Assembly: GCF_014250515.1 (NCBI RefSeq)
Contig: NZ_CP060202.1
Location: 555,001-619,000 of the forward strand
Direction of reading: 5' to 3'
Origin: Hymenobacter sediminicola
Lineage (GTDB): Bacteria > Bacteroidota > Bacteroidia > Cytophagales > Hymenobacteraceae
Length of the DNA stretch: 64,000 bases
Numbering within the stretch: position 1 is the first letter of the stretch; each line of letters starts with the position of its first letter. The position numbers and the translations under genes are program-made. Shown here piece by piece: positions 9,933 through 19,254 of the stretch. The notes beneath the pieces are model-generated. The model was not told where the DNA came from and did no database searches. It worked only from the letters and a program-made list of their open reading frames with translations.

Positions 9933-9980
9933 TTTTACCGGTGGGCCTGCTGGCACAGAGCCGTAGGCACACCGGTAAAA
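9933..9980 (+). terminator. Hairpin after malic enzyme (possible terminator)
   Basis: An 11-bp perfect inverted repeat has arms at 9933-9943 and 9970-9980 and a 26-base loop, 8 bases after the maeB stop. The T run precedes rather than follows the stem on the plus strand, so it may be a weak terminator or an mRNA-end stabiliser. Confidence 0.4.
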
Positions 9981-10117
9981 GCCGCTGCTGCAGTGCCCAA
10001 ATATTTAGTTGAAAATGCTAGCTGGTTTGGGATAGAAAACGCCCTGCCCGGTGTTGCCTCTCCGCCGCCGAGTATGCACCCGGCAGTTCCTGTTTTTCCC
10101 GCCTCCAACTCTCTCTC

Positions 10118-10723
10118 ATGATTGCCTACATCGAAGGAAAGCTTGCCTATAAAGACCACGCTCAAGCCATTCTGGATGTGGCAGGCGTCGGCTACGAAGT
10201 CCGTATTTCGCTCACCACGTTCAGCAAGCTGCCCGCTGAGGGTGAAAAAGCCAAGCTCTACACGTTTCAGCACATCAAGGAAGACGCACACACGCTCTAC
10301 GGCTTCCTCGACCCCAATGAAAAGGCGCTGTTTATGCAGTTGATTTCGGTGTCGGGCATTGGCCCAGGCACAGGCATTGTGATGGTGAGCAGCATGAGTG
10401 TGGGTGAAATCCGCCAAGCCATTGTCAACGAGGACGTACGCGCCATTCAGAGCATTAAAGGCGTCGGCCCCAAAACAGCGCAGCGCGTAATTCTGGAGCT
10501 CCGCGACAAGCTCCGCAAAGACGAATTGCTGGCCAAAGCCGGCGTGGATACCGTGCCGCTGGCCCGCACGCACAATACCAACCGCTCCGAAGCGTTGTCG
10601 GCTTTGGTAACGCTGGGCTTCGCCCGCTCGGCAGCCGAGAAAAACCTGGATCAGATTCAGCAGCGCCACGGCAACGACCTGAGCGTGGAGGAATTGATTA
10701 AGTTTGCTCTTAAGTCAAATTAG
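10118..10723 (+). CDS. ruvA: Holliday junction branch migration complex subunit RuvA
   Basis: The 201-residue protein is full length for RuvA. It binds four-way DNA junctions and positions the RuvB motor during recombination and repair. The OB-fold domain (residues 1-62) starts MIAYIEGKLAYKDHAQAILD with VAGVGYEVRISL. The helix-hairpin-helix domain follows, with two HhH motifs, LISVSGIGPGTGIVMVSS and SIKGVGPKTAQRVILELRDK. The C-terminal RuvB-binding three-helix domain is at about 150-201 (SEALSALVTLGFARSAAEKN). The gene ends 38 bases before sprA with no terminator in the gap, so the two may be co-transcribed. Next-door ruvA and sprA is, to my knowledge, a recurrent arrangement in Bacteroidota. 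Confidence 0.97.
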   Translation: MIAYIEGKLAYKDHAQAILDVAGVGYEVRISLTTFSKLPAEGEKAKLYTFQHIKEDAHTLYGFLDPNEKALFMQLISVSGIGPGTGIVMVSSMSVGEIRQAIVNEDVRAIQSIKGVGPKTAQRVILELRDKLRKDELLAKAGVDTVPLARTHNTNRSEALSALVTLGFARSAAEKNLDQIQQRHGNDLSVEELIKFALKSN

Positions 10724-10761
10724 CGTTTAGCGCCACCCGCATCCTTTTTTATTTGTAGCAC

Positions 10762-13700
10762 TTGAACTCCGGTAAGAAGTCCCTCACCGCCTCCGTTGTT
10801 GTTGTCGCGTCGTTGCTCATTGCTTGGTGGTCGCAGGCCGAACCTGTTGGGGCTTCTGCCTTCGATCTGCAACAACTATGGGCCTGGTTGCCGCTAGCCG
10901 GAGAGCATGGCCGGCTGCCGTGGCGCATGCCTGCGCCCGACACGCCGCGCACGGCCCTGCCCGATACCAGCCGCTACCGTCCCAGCCGTCGCCCCAAGGT
11001 AGACCCTGAGGACCGGGCCGGTACGCCGTTTTCGCCGCAGCGCCGCCGCTCGCCGCTGGTGCTGCCGCTGCCCGGCAACGTGCAGCAAACCGTGACGCCT
11101 GATGACAGCCTGCAATACTTCGATGTGGAGGAACGGGTGGGGCAGGAGTTTGACTTCCGGGACCCCAGCCGCCTGACGTTCGAAGAGTATTCGCGCTGGC
11201 AGCAACAGCAGGCTATACGGGACTATTTCCGAAATCGTTCGGCCGGAGGCGTAACAGGCCCCACCAGCCCCGACGTGGCTAGGCGCCTTATTCCCAAAAT
11301 CTACCTCGGCCCTATGGCCGACCGGATTTTTGGTGGCTCTTACGTAGATATTCGGCCCGCTGGTGCCGTTACGCTGCGCATGGGCGCCCGCTTCAACCGC
11401 AACCAGAACCCTACGCTGACACTGCGTCAGCAGCGCATCGGCGACTTTCAGTACGACCAGAACCTGAACCTGAACCTGACCGGGCAGATAGGGGAGAAGT
11501 TGCGCCTGACGTTCAACTACGATACCAAAGCCGCCTTCGACTTCGAAAACAACATGAAGCTCGATTACACGGGCTTCGACACCGACATCATCCGCAAGAT
11601 TGAGCTCGGCAACGTGAGTCTGCCGCTCAATAATTCGCTGATTGTGGGCGGCCAGAACCTGTTTGGGGTGAAGACGCAGCTGCAGTTTGGGCGCATGAGC
11701 GTGACGGCCGTGGCCAGTACCCTGCGCGGCCAGGCCGATGAAGTGCGCGTGCAGAACGGTGGCCAGAGCCGGCAGTTCGAAATTAAAGTAAGCCAGTACG
11801 AAAAGGACCGGCACTTCTTCCTGAGTCAGTTCTTCCGCGACCGGTACGACCAAGCCCTACGCAACCTGCCTACGGTGCAGAGCGGCATCGAAATCCGGCG
11901 CCTGGAAGTGTACGTCACCAACGACAACCGCCAGAGCGACAACCTGCGCAACGTGGTGCCTCTCATGGATTTGGGCGAAGCCAAGCGCGTATACCGGCGT
12001 CCCCTGCTCAACGCCGCTGGTACGCTGCCTTCCAGCCCTGTCAACAACGCCGCCAACCAGCTGGGCCAGCTGCTGACGACCAACGCCGAAGCCCGCGGCG
12101 AGCTGACCGTAGACAACTACCTGAGCCGGGGCGCTGTGGCAGGCCAGCCGCTAGTAAAGAACGTGGACTTTGAGCACGTGCGGGCTCGTAAGCTTGATGA
12201 GCGGGAATATACCTTCAACGCACAGCTGGGCTACATTTCGCTGAATACGCAGCTACTGCCCGAGCAGGTGCTGGGCGTGAGCTATGAGTACCTGTACAAC
12301 GGCAAAACCTATAAAGTAGGGGAAGTGGTGGACGACTACGGCAACCGCGGCCAGGACGAGGTAGTGTTCCTGAAGCTGCTGAAAGCCACCAATCCAGCAG
12401 TAGGTATTGCGGACCCCGGTCAGAACCCTGACAACGAGAACCTGCTGACGCGCAATCTGCCGACGTGGGACCTGATGATGAAGAACGTGTACCCACTGAA
12501 TGCTTCGCAGCTCAACCGGGACAATTTTCAGCTTCAGATTATTTACAAGGATGACATTACGGGCGTCGACCTGATTTCCATCAAGGACGGACGGCCCAAT
12601 ATCATTCAGAATATTCCGCTGATTGAGGTGCTGAACCTCGACAACGTGAACCCCAACAACGACCAGAACCCCGACGGTAACTTCGACTTCTTCCCCGGCA
12701 TCACCATCGACCCGGAGTTGGGCAAGATTATCTTCCCACTGGTCGAGCCGTTCGGGTCGTTCCTGCGCTCCAAGTTCGATCCGGGGACTGAGCAGCCGCT
12801 GATTGATAAGTACGTGTACCAGGAGCTGTACACGCAGGTGCAGAGCGACGCCCAACAGCGTACCGAAAAGGACAAGTTTGTGCTGCGCGGCCGGTTCCAG
12901 GCCACGGCTACCGACGAAATTACGCTGCCCGGCCTTGGCATTGCGCAGGGCTCGGTGCGGGTGCGCGCCGGCTCGGTGCTGCTGGAAGAAGGCCGCGACT
13001 ACCAGGTTTTCTACGACCAGGCCAAAGTCAAAATCCTGAACCCGGCTTACCTCAACTCGGCCAACGAGCTGCGGGTGGAATTCGAGAAAAATGCGCTGGT
13101 ACAGGTGCAGCCGCGCAAGCTACTTGGGGCCCGCTTCGACTACCGCCTCAGCCAAGATGTCAACTTCGGCGCGACGATTCTGCACCTGCGCGAAAACCAG
13201 GCGCCAGGTATCAACCGCGTAAACATCGGCGACGAACCGGGCAACAACACGCTCTACGGCTTCGACGTGAATATGCGCCGCGACTCGCGCGCCCTCACCA
13301 AGTACCTCGATATGCTGCCCTTCCTTTCGACGAAGGAGCCTTCGTCGGTGGCGTTCAGCGGCGAGTTTGCGCAACTGCTGCCCGGCCAGTCGAAGCTAGG
13401 CAACGGCGAAAACGGCGTATCGTATCTGGACGACTTCGAGAATGCGCGCACGCCTTACACGTTGGGTGGCCTGAACTCGGCGGTAGCCTGGCGGCTGGGT
13501 TCCACGCCGCGTACTTTCCCCAACTTCGATGTCAACGACATTACCTCGGCCTACCGCCGTGCCAAGCTGGCGTGGTATTCCGTCGACCAGACGTACTATA
13601 CCGATGGCCCCAGCCGGCCCTCCAATATCGGGGTAGCTGATCTGGACAACCACTACACGCGCGGCATCGAGCGGATTGAGGTGTTCCCGAACCGTGACGT

Positions 13701-16700
13701 AGGTGCTTCCGGCAATGGCTTCGAGTACTCACTGGACCTGGCTTACTACCCATCGGAGCGCGGACCGTACAACTACAACCCCAACATTGGGGCGGATGGC
13801 AGAACGCTGCCGAACCCGCAGCAGAACTACGGTGCTATTTCACGCGAAATCACCTTTGACACCGACTTCGACAACGCCAACGTCGAGTACCTGGAGTTCT
13901 GGATGATGGACCCGTTCCTGAAAGGAGTAAGAGGGCAGGTTATTGATGGCGAAAACGCTCCGGTCAACAACGACACGGGTGGGCGGCTCATCATCAACTT
14001 GGGCAACGTGAGCGAAGACGTGCTGCGCGACAACAACCAGTATGAGTTTGAAAACGGCCTGTCGGTTACAGATCCGGCCGACCCGAATGATACGCGCAAT
14101 ACTGCATGGGGCCGTGTTTCGCGCCAGCAGTTCCTGACCGATGCGTTCAGCAACACGCCCGGCGGCCGTGCGCGGCAGGATGTAGGCCTCGACGGTCTGA
14201 ATGATACGGAAGAGTCGCAGTTTTTCGGAAAAGCCTATGGCGACCCTTCCGGCGACAATTTCCGCCACCACCTCGACCCGTTCTACGACCAGAACAACGT
14301 GGGTATTTTGGGCCGCTATAAGCAGTACAACGGTCTGGAAGGCAACTCACAGGAGAATAGCCAGCTTTCGTCCACAGCCTTCCCCGACAAGGAGGACCTG
14401 AACCGAGACAACGTTATTTCGGAGACGGAGCGCTACTACGAGTACCAGCTGGAGCTGCGCGACGGCCAGTTGGCCGTGGGCAGCAACTTCGTGGTCGACA
14501 AAATCACGAACACAATCAAAGGCGACCAGGTGTCGTGGTACCAGTTCCGGATTCCAGTGCGCAGCTACAACAATGTGCGCAGCGCCGACGGCCAGCCGTT
14601 CGGCTTCAAATCCATCCGGTTCCTGCGCATGTACCTCACTGACTGGCAGCAGCCCGTGGTGCTGCGCATGGTGCAACCCCAGTTCATTGCCAACCAGTGG
14701 CGCCGCTACCTGAGCCCGATTTCGGAGCCCAACCAGCCCTGCCTCAACTGCGGCGAAACGGCAGCAGCCTTCAACATCAGCACGGTAAGCATCGAGGAAA
14801 ACGGCCCCGGCAACAAAGGCGCTATTCCGTACGTGCTACCGCCTAACATCCAGCGCGATAAAGAGTACGGCTCCAGCACCGTAAACCGCGAGCAGAACGA
14901 GCAAAGCCTGCGCCTGTGCGTGGAAGAGCTGCGCGACGGTTTTGGGCAGGCGGCCTACAAAAATCTGAGCCTGAGCCTGCTGCGCTACAAGCAGCTGCGC
15001 CTGTTCCTGCACGCCGAAAGCGAAAACCCTAACCTGCGCGACGGCGACGTGCAAGCTTTCATCCGCCTCGGCACCGACTACAACCAGAACTACTATGAGT
15101 ACCGCCTGCCGCTGGTCGTAACCCGCACCGGCGCTACCACGCAGTCGGAAATCTGGCCCGATGCCAACCAGATTCAACTGGCGCTGCAGGACTTCATCGA
15201 CGTGAAGGCCGAACGTAACGCGGCTATCAACTCTGGTGGAGCCAGCTATGCTGGTCCGTATACCAAAACCTTCCCCAACGGCGCCAGCATCACAGTGTTC
15301 GGCAACCCCGACCTGAGTGCGGTGCAGGGGGCCATGATTGGTATTTTCAATCCCACCGACGACGGCAACTCCAAGAGCATGTGCCTATGGGCCGATGAGT
15401 TCCGGGTGTTTGACTTCGATAAGGAAAACGGCTGGGCCGCTACGGCGCGCTTCAATACCAAGCTCGCCGATGTAGCCAATATCACGGCTACCGGCAGCTA
15501 CACGTCGGTTGGTTTTGGCGGGCTGCAGGACAAACTGGCTCAACGCTCCCTGGAAGACATCAAGCGTGGCGACATCAACGCTACCATAGCCGCCGACAAG
15601 TTTTTCCCGGAGAAGCTGGGCCTGCGCGTACCAGTTCTGATTCAGGCGGGCCACGAAAGCCGTGCGCCACAATACGACCCGCTCGACCCCGATACCAAGC
15701 TGGAGCAGTCGTTGCAGAAGTTTAGAAAGTCCGACAACACCATTGACGAGGAGAAGCAAGCCGCGTACCGCAAGGAAGTAATCGACCAGACTTCCAGCCG
15801 AAGCATATCCGTGCTGAACGTGCGCAAGGAGCGCACCAACCCGGAGAAGAAACCAATGCCGTATGACATCGAAAACTTCGCCGTCAGCTACTCCATCACA
15901 GAGCGCACGCACACTGATATCCGCACGGACCGGGACTACACCCGTACGTACACCGGAGCGCTGGCGTATCTGTACCAGATTACGCCCAAGAGCTACACGC
16001 CGCTGGCCAAGGTGAAGGCCTTGGACAACCCCTACCTGAAGATTTTCCAGGACGTAAATTTCACACCGTTGCCTTCGCGCTTCTCGTTCCGCGCCGATAT
16101 TGACCGGCGCTACAACGAGCGGTTCCTGCAGCGTGTGCTGGAACCCGGCCAGCTTCCTGTGACAACCGGCATTCCCGGCGTGTTCCAGAAGTCGTTCTAC
16201 TTCAACCGTATCTACGACATGCAGTGGGCCATTACGAAGGCCCTGACACTCGACTACACTGCCAACAACCGGGCCGTGATAGACGAGGGCGTGGGCAGTG
16301 CCATCGGCGACTCGCCGGAAGCCCAGCGCAACCGCGAGATGCTGCGCGACAACCTGATTAAGCTGGGCCGCACCACCAACTTCAACCAGACTGTAGCCCT
16401 GACCTACCGCCTGCCACTCGACAAGTTCCCCCTCACCGACTGGCTGTCGGCGGATGCGCGCTACGCGGCCAACTATACCTGGCAGGCGGCCTCCACGGCG
16501 CTGCGGGTGCCGGCACCGCTGCGGTATCTGGTGGACGGCAGCCCCGACCCGACCGATACTACCACGACGGAGCTGAACCTGGGCAATACCATCCAGAACA
16601 ATGGCGAGCTGAGTGCCAACGGCAAGATTGATCTGGTGAAGCTCTACAACAAGGTGCGCTTCCTTAACATCATCAACAATGCCCCGCCGCCCGGCCAGGA

Positions 16701-18252
16701 TGCCAAAGGCGCCCGCCGCTCTCTGGGCTCGGCCATCGACCAAGCGGGTATGCAGGCCAAGGAAGCAGGCCAGCCGGCCGCCGATACCAGCAAAGGACCA
16801 GAACTGCGTTTCCTCAAAGCCGTGCTCCGCTCCCTGATGACGGCGCGCTCCATCAACTTCACCTACACCCGCTCCAATGGTACGCTGCTGCCGGGGTATT
16901 TGCCCAAAACTCGCTTTTTCGGCCTGAACAGCGACTTTGACGCGCCGGGTGTTCCGTTCCTGCTGGGCAAACAATACGACCTGGATGCCCTGTACGATCG
17001 GGCCGCGTCGCGCGGCTGGTACACCGACCGGAGCGACTATCTGAACACGCCGCTCAGCTCCCTGCTCACCGAAAACCTGACGGCCCGCACTACGCTGGAA
17101 CCCTTCCGCGACTTTAATATCCAGCTGGAGGCCCGCCGCCAGCTGGTGCGCAACCGGGAGGTGTTCTACCGCCGGGCTATTGATGAAGTATCGCTCCGGC
17201 CACTGGACGAATTAGCTCCCACTCAACCGTTGGGCTCCGGCTCGTTCAGCACGTCCATTATCAGTATCCAGACGCTGTTCGGCGACCGGACCTCGGACGG
17301 GGAAATATCGAAGGCCTTCAACCGGTTTGTGGAAAACCGTGGCTTTGTGCAGCAGCGGCTGTCCGCTGCCAATACGAATGGCACCGGCACCTACGGCTAC
17401 AACTCGCAGGATGTGCTGATACCGGCCTTCCTGGATGCGTATCAGGGTCGGTCATCGGATGGCTACAAAGCCGACGGCTTCAAGCCTTTCGCCAAAATTC
17501 CGATTCCGAACTGGAACATTCAGTACAACGGCCTGGCTGAGCTGCCTTTCGTGAAGCGCTACTTCCGCTCCATTGCCATCACGCACGCCTACGCTTCGGT
17601 CTACAACATTGCCGGCTACACCACTAATACCAGCTACAACCGGGAGCTGGGCGACAATGAGCTGAGCTTCCTCACGAACGCTTCCGGCCAGTACATTCCG
17701 TACTATGTCATTGGGCAGGTAAGCATTGCGGAGCGCCTTTCGCCACTGATTGGCATCAACTTCCAGACGCTGGAGAAGGTAACAGGCCGCGTGGAACTGC
17801 GCACTGAGCGCGCCATTGCCCTGAATACCACCAACGCCCAGGTAACGGAGCTGCACACGCAGGAGCTGGTCATCGGCTTCGGCTATGCCACCAACCGGCT
17901 GCGGCTGCCGTTCCGCATTGGGGGCGAGCAGCGGGTATTGCGCAACGAGCTGAACGCCCGCCTCGACCTGAGTATCCGCGACAATACCACCATTCAGCGC
18001 ACGATTGAGGATGTGGTGGATGAGTCGGAAGCTACCTCGAATAATCCTGCTTCCGTAGGTCGGGCCCGGGGCCTTACCACCAACGGCACCCGCCAGCTGC
18101 AGCTGCGCCCTACTATTGATTATGTGCTGAACCAGCGGCTGAACCTGCAGTTCTTCTTCTCACGCACCGTCACGGACCCGCGCGTGCAGAACTCGTTCAA
18201 GAACTCGACGACCGAAGGCGGTATCCAGCTGCGCTACAGCCTGTCACAGTAG
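10762..18252 (+). CDS. sprA: Type IX secretion outer-membrane translocon SprA (Sov)
   Basis: The 2496-residue protein is the size of Flavobacterium SprA, known as the giant 36-strand outer-membrane barrel through which T9SS cargo crosses the outer membrane. The start is TTG at 10762. It gives MNSGKKSLTASVVVVASLL, a good signal sequence, and no ATG competes near it. The sequence is typical throughout: ARRLIPKIYLGPMADRIFGG, VTLRMGARFNRNQNPTL, NLNLTGQIGEKLRLTFNYD, YLDDFENARTPYTLGGLNSA, and a C-terminal strand that ends IQLRYSLSQ. Many repeated amphipathic strands and tyrosine/arginine-rich turns fit a barrel. Partners such as PorV and the PorLM motor are not in this window. The four T9SS cargos listed elsewhere in this annotation would depend on it. 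A 21-bp hairpin lies immediately downstream. Confidence 0.96.
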   Translation: MNSGKKSLTASVVVVASLLIAWWSQAEPVGASAFDLQQLWAWLPLAGEHGRLPWRMPAPDTPRTALPDTSRYRPSRRPKVDPEDRAGTPFSPQRRRSPLVLPLPGNVQQTVTPDDSLQYFDVEERVGQEFDFRDPSRLTFEEYSRWQQQQAIRDYFRNRSAGGVTGPTSPDVARRLIPKIYLGPMADRIFGGSYVDIRPAGAVTLRMGARFNRNQNPTLTLRQQRIGDFQYDQNLNLNLTGQIGEKLRLTFNYDTKAAFDFENNMKLDYTGFDTDIIRKIELGNVSLPLNNSLIVGGQNLFGVKTQLQFGRMSVTAVASTLRGQADEVRVQNGGQSRQFEIKVSQYEKDRHFFLSQFFRDRYDQALRNLPTVQSGIEIRRLEVYVTNDNRQSDNLRNVVPLMDLGEAKRVYRRPLLNAAGTLPSSPVNNAANQLGQLLTTNAEARGELTVDNYLSRGAVAGQPLVKNVDFEHVRARKLDEREYTFNAQLGYISLNTQLLPEQVLGVSYEYLYNGKTYKVGEVVDDYGNRGQDEVVFLKLLKATNPAVGIADPGQNPDNENLLTRNLPTWDLMMKNVYPLNASQLNRDNFQLQIIYKDDITGVDLISIKDGRPNIIQNIPLIEVLNLDNVNPNNDQNPDGNFDFFPGITIDPELGKIIFPLVEPFGSFLRSKFDPGTEQPLIDKYVYQELYTQVQSDAQQRTEKDKFVLRGRFQATATDEITLPGLGIAQGSVRVRAGSVLLEEGRDYQVFYDQAKVKILNPAYLNSANELRVEFEKNALVQVQPRKLLGARFDYRLSQDVNFGATILHLRENQAPGINRVNIGDEPGNNTLYGFDVNMRRDSRALTKYLDMLPFLSTKEPSSVAFSGEFAQLLPGQSKLGNGENGVSYLDDFENARTPYTLGGLNSAVAWRLGSTPRTFPNFDVNDITSAYRRAKLAWYSVDQTYYTDGPSRPSNIGVADLDNHYTRGIERIEVFPNRDVGASGNGFEYSLDLAYYPSERGPYNYNPNIGADGRTLPNPQQNYGAISREITFDTDFDNANVEYLEFWMMDPFLKGVRGQVIDGENAPVNNDTGGRLIINLGNVSEDVLRDNNQYEFENGLSVTDPADPNDTRNTAWGRVSRQQFLTDAFSNTPGGRARQDVGLDGLNDTEESQFFGKAYGDPSGDNFRHHLDPFYDQNNVGILGRYKQYNGLEGNSQENSQLSSTAFPDKEDLNRDNVISETERYYEYQLELRDGQLAVGSNFVVDKITNTIKGDQVSWYQFRIPVRSYNNVRSADGQPFGFKSIRFLRMYLTDWQQPVVLRMVQPQFIANQWRRYLSPISEPNQPCLNCGETAAAFNISTVSIEENGPGNKGAIPYVLPPNIQRDKEYGSSTVNREQNEQSLRLCVEELRDGFGQAAYKNLSLSLLRYKQLRLFLHAESENPNLRDGDVQAFIRLGTDYNQNYYEYRLPLVVTRTGATTQSEIWPDANQIQLALQDFIDVKAERNAAINSGGASYAGPYTKTFPNGASITVFGNPDLSAVQGAMIGIFNPTDDGNSKSMCLWADEFRVFDFDKENGWAATARFNTKLADVANITATGSYTSVGFGGLQDKLAQRSLEDIKRGDINATIAADKFFPEKLGLRVPVLIQAGHESRAPQYDPLDPDTKLEQSLQKFRKSDNTIDEEKQAAYRKEVIDQTSSRSISVLNVRKERTNPEKKPMPYDIENFAVSYSITERTHTDIRTDRDYTRTYTGALAYLYQITPKSYTPLAKVKALDNPYLKIFQDVNFTPLPSRFSFRADIDRRYNERFLQRVLEPGQLPVTTGIPGVFQKSFYFNRIYDMQWAITKALTLDYTANNRAVIDEGVGSAIGDSPEAQRNREMLRDNLIKLGRTTNFNQTVALTYRLPLDKFPLTDWLSADARYAANYTWQAASTALRVPAPLRYLVDGSPDPTDTTTTELNLGNTIQNNGELSANGKIDLVKLYNKVRFLNIINNAPPPGQDAKGARRSLGSAIDQAGMQAKEAGQPAADTSKGPELRFLKAVLRSLMTARSINFTYTRSNGTLLPGYLPKTRFFGLNSDFDAPGVPFLLGKQYDLDALYDRAASRGWYTDRSDYLNTPLSSLLTENLTARTTLEPFRDFNIQLEARRQLVRNREVFYRRAIDEVSLRPLDELAPTQPLGSGSFSTSIISIQTLFGDRTSDGEISKAFNRFVENRGFVQQRLSAANTNGTGTYGYNSQDVLIPAFLDAYQGRSSDGYKADGFKPFAKIPIPNWNIQYNGLAELPFVKRYFRSIAITHAYASVYNIAGYTTNTSYNRELGDNELSFLTNASGQYIPYYVIGQVSIAERLSPLIGINFQTLEKVTGRVELRTERAIALNTTNAQVTELHTQELVIGFGYATNRLRLPFRIGGEQRVLRNELNARLDLSIRDNTTIQRTIEDVVDESEATSNNPASVGRARGLTTNGTRQLQLRPTIDYVLNQRLNLQFFFSRTVTDPRVQNSFKNSTTEGGIQLRYSLSQ

Positions 18253-18270
18253 CAGGTACGCTAACCCACC

Positions 18271-18330
18271 AGTAGCAGGGGAGTTTGATGGTCCACCAAC
18301 GTTGGTTACCCATCAAACTCCCCTGCTACT
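18271..18330. terminator. 21-bp perfect hairpin between sprA and gcvH
   Basis: Arms at 18271-18291 and 18310-18330 are exact reverse complements over 21 bp. The 18-base loop itself contains a 6-bp palindrome (accaac/gttggt, 18295-18306). There is no T run after the right arm, so it is not a textbook intrinsic terminator. It lies 18 bases past the sprA stop. Confidence 0.6.
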
Positions 18331-18355
18331 ATTTCACCACTTCGCCATTTCCGCG

Positions 18356-18363
18356 TACTTTTG
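18356..18363 (+). promoter_or_regulatory. Candidate Bacteroidota -7 element upstream of gcvH
   Basis: TACTTTTG matches the TAnnTTTG consensus of the Bacteroidota primary sigma factor and lies 51 bases before the gcvH ATG. I see no TTG/TTTG at the -33 position, so support is partial. Confidence 0.45.
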
Positions 18364-18414
18364 AGCAACCGGGAAGCTGCCCGGTTTATCCCCTACTTTC
18401 CAACCCCGCACTTT

Positions 18415-18795
18415 ATGAACCTGCCTGCTGAACTGAAGTACACGAAAGAGCACGAATGGGTACGTATTGAAGGTGACGTTGCCTACGTAGGCATCACCGA
18501 CCACGCCCAGAAGGAGCTCGGCGACATCGTGTATGTTGATATCGACACGCTCGATAAGGAAATTGCGCAGAACGAGGTATTCGGCACGGTAGAAGCCGTG
18601 AAAACGGTATCGGACCTGTTCAGCCCTATTTCTGGTACGGTGCTGGAAGTAAACAACCACCTCGATGGCAGCCCTGAGTCAGTGAATTCTGACCCCTATG
18701 GCGACGGTTGGATGGTAAAAATATCTATTGCTAACCCCGCTGAACTCGACGCATTGCTGTCGGCAGAGGCCTATGGTGAGCTGGTAGGCGCATAA
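18415..18795 (+). CDS. gcvH: Glycine cleavage system H protein
   Basis: The 126-residue lipoyl carrier shuttles the aminomethyl group between the P, T and L proteins of the glycine cleavage complex in the cytoplasm. ATG 18415 gives [17 protein letters not shown], the standard N-terminus; a longer frame from 18361 overlaps the promoter element. The lipoylated lysine is K63 within [16 protein letters not shown], and the family-typical [11 protein letters not shown] and [11 protein letters not shown] follow. Other glycine-cleavage genes are absent from the window, as is usual where gcvH sits beside sprA. The VanZ-like gene begins 25 bases downstream and is probably in the same transcript. Confidence 0.97.
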   Translation: MNLPAELKYTKEHEWVRIEGDVAYVGITDHAQKELGDIVYVDIDTLDKEIAQNEVFGTVEAVKTVSDLFSPISGTVLEVNNHLDGSPESVNSDPYGDGWMVKISIANPAELDALLSAEAYGELVGA

Positions 18796-18820
18796 GCCAA
18801 CTCTTACTGCGGTACGCACA

Positions 18821-19228
18821 ATGACTGAACTCGCGCCGCCCGCGCCACGTGGCCGCTCCTTGGTGGGGCTGCCGCTGGCGTGGGCGGCGCTGGTGTTGGT
18901 ACTGACCCTGACACCAGCCGAGGACATGCCAGTAACGCCGCCCTGGGAGTTGCTGTCGTTCGACACCGCTGCGCATGCCTTTGTGTTTGTAGTGCAGGCG
19001 GCACTGGCAGTCATCTCAGCACGTCGGCAGACCCGGTGGCCCTGGCTGCGCCAGCATGCCTACCTGTTGCTGCTGTTCGCCTGTGTGGGGTTTGGCCTGC
19101 TGATAGAAGTACTCCAAATGACGATGAATCTGGGCCGCCACGGCGAATGGTCTGATGCCCTCAGCGACGGACTGGGGGCGGCTATTGGGCTGCTACTGGC
19201 CTATGCCGGCCGCCGTTGGTGGGAATAG
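18821..19228 (+). CDS. VanZ-like integral membrane protein
   Basis: The 135-residue protein has about four hydrophobic segments: residues 15-33, 48-64, 80-98 and 116-130. The VanZ signature is clear: FDTAAHAFVFVVQAAL in the second helix, then LIEVLQMTMNLGRHGEWSD and a closing DGLGAAIGLLLAYAGRRWW. VanZ proteins were first linked to low-level teicoplanin resistance, but most homologues have no proven role. It follows gcvH closely, an arrangement I recall from other Bacteroidota, and precedes the M28 peptidase by 26 bases, so the three may form one unit. Confidence 0.88.
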   Translation: MTELAPPAPRGRSLVGLPLAWAALVLVLTLTPAEDMPVTPPWELLSFDTAAHAFVFVVQAALAVISARRQTRWPWLRQHAYLLLLFACVGFGLLIEVLQMTMNLGRHGEWSDALSDGLGAAIGLLLAYAGRRWWE

Positions 19229-19254
19229 CCCTGCTCAACCCTTACTGCTTGCTA

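Noticed and set aside
15385..16974. A 529-codon open frame opposite sprA
   Set aside because: Antisense shadow of sprA with low-complexity composition and no recognisable fold.
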